Source: Calcarisporiella thermophila CBS 279.70
Taxonomy: Eukaryota; Calcarisporiellomycota
Length of the DNA stretch: 64,000 nucleotides
Reading direction: 5' to 3'
Assembly (NCBI RefSeq): GCF_041956535.1
Contig: NW_027192196.1
Location: 39,380 to 103,379 of the forward strand
Shown: piece by piece, positions 59,930 through 64,000 of the stretch
Position numbering within the stretch: position 1 is the first letter of the stretch
Layout of the letters: every line of letters starts with the position of its first letter
Made by a program: the position numbers and the translations under genes
The notes under the pieces: generated by a model
Told to the model about the DNA's origin: nothing
The model's input: the letters and a program-made list of their open reading frames with translations, nothing else
Databases searched by the model: none

Positions 59930-60503
59930 TTACCAAACAGACTAGGTTGCGTCAAACTCGTATTCACTCGAAGTGCTTGAGCAATCATTATTCCAACTCC
60001 ATCTGATATATTATTATATTTCAAATCAAGTTGCGCCAAAGTCGTATCCAATAAACCAGCAAACATTACTTCGCCAATATCTGTTGTCATCTCACCCTCT
60101 TCCGTTGCAACAAAATAACTTTCGATAGCATTAGCAATCTCTGGTTGCTTAGAGTCATAGTCAAACTCAAGCTCTTCTACTCCACTGCATATAAACTCTT
60201 ATATGCTCTATATAACTAACTGTGCACTCGATAAGAGCATCATAGGTTTCATAGTTTACCATCTCATTGTTTGGAAGGAAATTTTTCGTCAGAGTCGAGG
60301 GAAATGCGGAAACAGAGACCTCGGATAATTACATTTATCGGATGTACATCCGACATTTATATAACGAGGTCCATCTTAGTGGTATAGTTAATGAGCATTA
60401 GCTTTACGACCCCTTTCTTACTAAATGTATTAGTAGTTTTATCGGCTTCTAGCAACCCATTGCTCAATCGAATTATAATTCAATCCTATATTTTCTGACC
60501 ATT
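59930..60503 (-). pseudogene. Decayed paralog of the NLR-like gene, lacking the kinase N-lobe
   Basis: Read on the minus strand, separate segments match the intact gene at 42380 in order: EADKTTNTFS near 60450, GVVKLMLINYTTKMDLVI near 60380, NEMVNYETYDALIECTVSYI near 60240, then after a frameshift EELEFDYDSKQPEIANAIES and VATEEGEMTTDIGEVMFAGL, ending in LRR residues AQLDLKYNNIS and ALRVNTSLTQ. Stops and at least two frameshifts break it. In the intact gene about 100 residues of kinase N-lobe lie between the DYDS and PEI motifs; here DYDS runs straight into KQPEI. A 16-bp palindrome (tcggatgtacatccga, 60338-60353) sits inside. Homology is visible by eye; the exact ends are uncertain. Confidence 0.8.
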
Positions 60504-60585
60504 AAGGAATAAAAAGAATAAAATCAAATAGAAAGATAGAATACATTTTGAGTTATTGATTCAGTCATCTTGGTTGTTGTTTGCA

Positions 60586-60918
60586 TTAACTGTATGTATA
60601 TGATTTATAACTTTTTCCAGTAGAACTAGTAGATACATCCGCAAAACTTCCAACCTCGTTGATATACTACTCCGCCCGTGCCATAGGCGTACCAACTATG
60701 TAAGCATTTGACTGCTTCAAAGGAAGTATCAGCTTTTCATTGTTGTTAAATAAGCGTGGGAAAACACTTGAATTTCCAGGAATTGGACTTACAGACAAAG
60801 CAGCTTGAATAGCTCCTGACACATCAGGAACCGTATAAGCATTGGAACCACATTTGCACCCGATTAATTGGCCTAATACATAGACTCTATTAGTTAATAA
60901 CATGCAATTCAACTTCAT
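60586..60918 (-). pseudogene. RNase T1/F1-fold secreted-protein relic with one in-frame stop
   Basis: The ATG at 60918 opens 83 codons to a TAG at 60667-60669; the same frame then stays open to 60586. The first part matches the N-terminal half of the guanyl-specific RNase T1 fold (CGSNAYTVPDVSGAIQAA, then a FPRLFNN segment where T1 has YPHxYNN). The part after the stop matches the C-terminal THTGASGNN strand region. The catalytic His40, Glu58 and His92 equivalents are not conserved, so it would be inactive even if read through. Catalytically dead RNase-like proteins are known as effectors in powdery mildews. Whether this was ever such a protein is inference. No clear signal peptide is visible at this start; an upstream exon may be missing. 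Confidence 0.55.
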
Positions 60919-61530
60919 TGTAAACGATTACTATGTGCTAGATAATTTAATAAATGTGTGTTAAAAAATATTAGTATTTGAATAAGCGATAACCTATTCT
61001 TTTAATTTGTTCATAAATTGTATTATTGTATGTAATTTCATAAAATAAACCAAAAAAATCGCGAATATTAAGAGGCAATTCCTTTTGTTTTAATTCTTTG
61101 CATTCTTGTGATTATGAAATGTCCGTTCTATTACTATTCGCAACATTCTTCAGATTATTCATATTGTAGTTGCTCACTACCGCCTCCATCACGGTTATCT
61201 ACCCGAGTTTCAAATTTAAGTAACCCAACAATCTGGTTCCTCGTTAACATTTTCAAGATTAGCTAATTGAGCGTTTAATTCTTCAAACTTTCAGTTTCGT
61301 AATCAATTGCTTACTAGTATTTCTTTCAAGCTTAGCTACTCGAACTTCCAAATTTATGAACTTATTTTTTGCATGGTTTCCCAAGCTTGTTCAGCAAATT
61401 CGTATAAATTGTATTTCGTTATTGTATTACCCCCAATTATTCATTTTTACAATTGAACCAAATTGACCAAACAAGTCATTGATTTTCGAGCGAACAACTT
61501 TATAACTACAGACAACCCTCATTCTCCAAG
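60919..61530. other. AT-rich stretch with a possible coiled-coil gene relic
   Basis: On the minus strand around 61200-61400 short open pieces read like coiled coil (LEVRVAKLERNTSKQL; EELNAQLANLENVNEE) but are separated by stops and frame changes. Too decayed to classify. Confidence 0.3.
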
Positions 61531-61707
61531 ATGATTTGGCTCAAGCTATGCATAGTCATATGGCTCGTGTTGATACAAAACGGACTAGCAGCTCCTGTGG
61601 ATGCGACGGAAAATCAAGGGGTGCGCGATGATTCAGTTAACTCAGCTCGTTGTCGATATGTTTGGGTTTGTGATCGCAAATGTCGTTACGTCTGGGTGTG
61701 CGACTAA
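61531..61707 (+). CDS. 58-residue secreted peptide with duplicated Cys-rich unit
   Basis: Short single-exon gene, ATG 61531 to TAA 61705-61707. Residues 1-21 (IWLKLCIVIWLVLIQNGLA core) form a signal peptide with a good Ala cleavage site. An acidic, polar spacer of about 18 residues follows. The C-terminus is two exact copies of CRYVWVCD separated by the dibasic pair RK, with Arg before the first. The layout of signal, pro-region, dibasic site and repeated core resembles fungal Kex2-processed repeat peptides, including precursors of cyclic RiPPs. Each unit could close a six-membered disulfide loop between its cysteines (C-x5-C spacing). No known peptide was recognised, and no adjacent modifying enzyme (UstY-type) is present in the window. 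Confidence 0.6.
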   Translation: MIWLKLCIVIWLVLIQNGLAAPVDATENQGVRDDSVNSARCRYVWVCDRKCRYVWVCD

Positions 61708-62826
61708 ACATAATTGTTTTCTCGCATAAAATGTACAACTGTTCGAAGGACTGATACTTTAAGTTAATGTTTGGATATAACAATTTAAAATACCAATAAG
61801 AAAATCACGAGTCTCCTATTAGGAGAGAATAGTGTTTATTATAATAATATATTAGTTAGACACCTGGCCCTGTGTCTATTTTTTATCCTTTCATTGAAAA
61901 TGTTAATCTGAGGTAAAGACGGGGCTATTCTTGTAAACATATATCAAAACATTTTCCAAAAAATATACTCAGATCAAGCTCCCTCAATTGCGTTCTTTTG
62001 GAGTGCTCAACCAATTGCATTTTTTTTTGTATGATATCATGATGCACCACGCCAAGCTGATGAATAAATGAAGGACCATATGCTACCTCTTGTATGTTCG
62101 TCCGAATACTTTACTGCATTCTGAGAGAGGAGAGAAGAAGCTAGCAGTCACTAAACTTCCCAAAAAATTCATGTTGCCCTACAAAAAACATCATAAGGAA
62201 ACCAGTTAGAAAACATAAACAAAACCATGATTTACCCTGAAAAATATAGTTAAATTCGTTAAAATTGTTTTTAAGATATATATTTTAATTTACTTTTATC
62301 CTTCACTATTGTAGATCAAGATCTCATCCTTACGCCTCGCTCACAAAACAATTAAAGATTCGCGAGCAACTGAATCATAGTCAATATAGCATCCGTTCTC
62401 ATCTCGCGATCCTATCACTAAAAAAACCTATGCACCCTGGGTGGAGAAAAACATATTAGCGTTGGAAGACCGTCAGGAGGAATTGTATTGGCCAAAAAGG
62501 CGGTATGAATTAGATAAATTCGAATATCGCCGTCTCACACACACAGTTTCAAACGCCACAGTGAATGGGAACTCACCGGTCCAGGGTGAATACATAAGAG
62601 GAGCTATAGTAAGTAGAGAATGAAACCAATATAGCTGATACACAAAGATTAATAACATCAAACAAAATGGTAATACTGACCAACATTTTCAAAGAACAAA
62701 TGAATTATGTCAATCGGAAATGACCAGGGAATAGAAGTAGAACGAAGCTCCAAAAGAATCGTTCGTCTGTTAATTCCTATATTATAATAACTTTACGCAT
62801 TAGCGGATATCCCTTAATTTAATCCA
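61708..62826. other. AT-rich stretch, nothing firm
   Basis: About 1.1 kb between the peptide gene and the transposase relic. A plus-strand open frame at 62441-62623 begins with GTG and matches nothing recognised. Possibly part of the transposon's 3' end. Confidence 0.45.
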
Positions 62827-64000
62827 TTAATGCAGCAACTCCTGACCTGTCTCTCGAATTATTTCATTTTGCACACTTTTTGAGTTATTCTTTGCCTCCT
62901 CTAATCTTTGTAAAAAATGGAGACTTTGTTCATGTGATCTTAAGGTTGGCAGGTTTGGTGGATCTTCAAGAGGATAGTACATATGGCGTTTATCATGGTG
63001 ATAGATGCCTCGTTGCATACAAAAACGACAGCCATGATATGAATTATGGCCAGTAAAGCCAGTGAGTTTTGTAATAGCTGGAATATCTCCGGACCAAAAC
63101 AAAGTGTAGGCAGAGAGATTGAACGAGCTTTTTTCGTATCTATCATAGCATGAAACTCCATCTATATTACAACAGTAGCAATATACAATAGAATATATAA
63201 GCATATCCATTGCAAATACTAATTGATTCACCTTCAAGCTCCTTTAATTCATCTATGAGAGGCACCAAAAATGAATCGTTGTTTTTGGTTTGTTTGGGGC
63301 CAGGAATCATCAAAAGCAATAAGGAGGTTTTCCTTCTTCACCCTAACATCTGGTGAAAGATTATGGTTGATCAAAATGACCGGCCAGCATTCACGAGTAT
63401 TTCTAGAACAAAAGCTAACAAATTACCAAGAGAATGGATTTAGCACAATCTTATATTAAATTTACAGTTTGTAGAGTTGAAATCCATCAGTTGATACAGA
63501 TAGTGCTATGTCACGATGATCCTTAAACATTCCATTCTGGACAAGTTCTTTGTATCGTTTTCCATCAAAATATCCTTGTATTCATAGTCTGGGGGAACTT
63601 GAAAAGATAAATTGTAGCTAGACTGACCGATATACCGTGCTCTATATCTATTTTTACGGGATAGTATATAGTATATATTGTATTAGTATTTTGCCAAGCT
63701 GGAATCGAGAATTATAGATTGTGGTAATTGCAACCTCAATTCATTTGATCGCGTCGAGTTTTTATATTGAATCCTAAATCGAGCAGTAAGCGAAAAGTAC
63801 GGAAATACTTTTCGCGGTCGCTTTTTACTAGGCGAAGAAACTGCTTTGTAACGTTGTTCTTTACAGATTGAACAGTTTGTAAGATGGGCGTATTCGCGAG
63901 TGTAGGCAATGCAGCTATTGATACAACAATCGATCAAATCTGGCTTAATTCCTACTAGCGTTTGTAGCTCATTTTCAATTAAATATGTTGGCTCAGTATC
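62827..64000 (-). mobile_element. Decayed TNP2-type (CACTA/Plavaka-like) transposase, runs off the window
   Basis: The minus strand enters from beyond 64000. It shows the N-terminal zinc-knuckle-like region of TNP2 transposases (DLIDCCINSCIAYTREYAHL, TNCSICKEQRYK), then a segment near 63600, then LLLLMIPGPKQTKNNDSFLV near 63300 (family consensus IPGPKxPKDLDSFLxPL), DELKELEG, and SGDIPAITKLTGFTGHNSYH followed by CRFCMQRGIYH (the family's GHNG-YxCRxC box). Several stops and frameshifts separate these pieces, including the catalytic region, so it is inactive. No terminal inverted repeats were identified; the 5' end is outside the window. Confidence 0.82.

Noticed and set aside
60338-60353. 16-bp perfect palindrome as an operator or transposon footprint
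   Set aside because: It lies inside the NLR-like relic at a point of decay, occurs once and has no flanking duplication that I can see.

Overview
This is eukaryotic nuclear DNA from a fungus. The genes are split by many short introns (mostly 40-100 bp, GT..AG), and several families are fungus-specific or typically fungal: a KRE2/MNT1-type mannosyltransferase, a WOPR (Gti1/Pac2) regulator, an SFH5-like Sec14 protein, a LysM-GH18 chitinase and a GPI-anchored Cys-rich wall protein. Alongside them are PLK4 (the centriole kinase), a SCAMP, a BRCA1/BARD1-type RING-BRCT protein and an SLC41 Mg transporter, which as far as I know are absent or rare in Ascomycota and Basidiomycota. That mix points to an early-diverging (non-Dikarya) lineage, possibly one that keeps or recently kept centrioles. 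I cannot name the species.

Layout. 0-5.7 kb: AT-rich, gene-poor, with the 3' end of a mannosyltransferase and two small secreted-protein genes. 5.7-38 kb: dense housekeeping block in the order Dicer (-), PA-TM-RING E3 (+), small Gln-rich membrane protein (-), PLK4 (+), ALY/Yra1 mRNA export factor (-), cysteinyl-tRNA synthetase (+), PP2A methylesterase PPE1/PME1 (+), SFH5-like lipid-transfer protein (-), a DXD sugar transferase (-), a PA14-domain protein (-), RAD50 (+) and a universal stress protein (+). 38-46 kb: AT-rich accessory island with a broken LysM-GH18 chitinase and a large NLR-like gene (helical bundle, kinase N-lobe, about two dozen LRRs) interrupted by a 454-N assembly gap. 46.5-59.4 kb: second housekeeping block with the BRCA1/BARD1-like gene (+), SLC41 Mg transporter (-), WOPR regulator (+), two head-to-head paralogous small membrane proteins, mitochondrial uL3 (-), a GPI protein (+) and SCAMP (-). 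59.4-64 kb: AT-rich accessory end with a decayed copy of the NLR-like gene, an RNase T1-fold relic, a 58-residue secreted peptide with a Cys-rich repeat, and a decayed TNP2-type transposase.

Functionally the window splits into conserved cell biology (RNA silencing, mRNA export, DNA double-strand-break repair by RAD50 and the RING-BRCT protein, centriole duplication, translation, membrane traffic) and a fast-evolving set of surface, secreted and putative recognition genes in AT-rich islands. Several secreted-protein genes share a TATA box about 75-85 bp before the ATG, which was not noticed at the housekeeping genes.

The strongest candidates for something undescribed are the helical bundle-kinase N-lobe-LRR gene and its nearby relic that lacks the kinase module, the 58-residue repeat peptide, and the head-to-head PQKQGR membrane-protein pair. 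No tRNA, rRNA or CRISPR was recognised.
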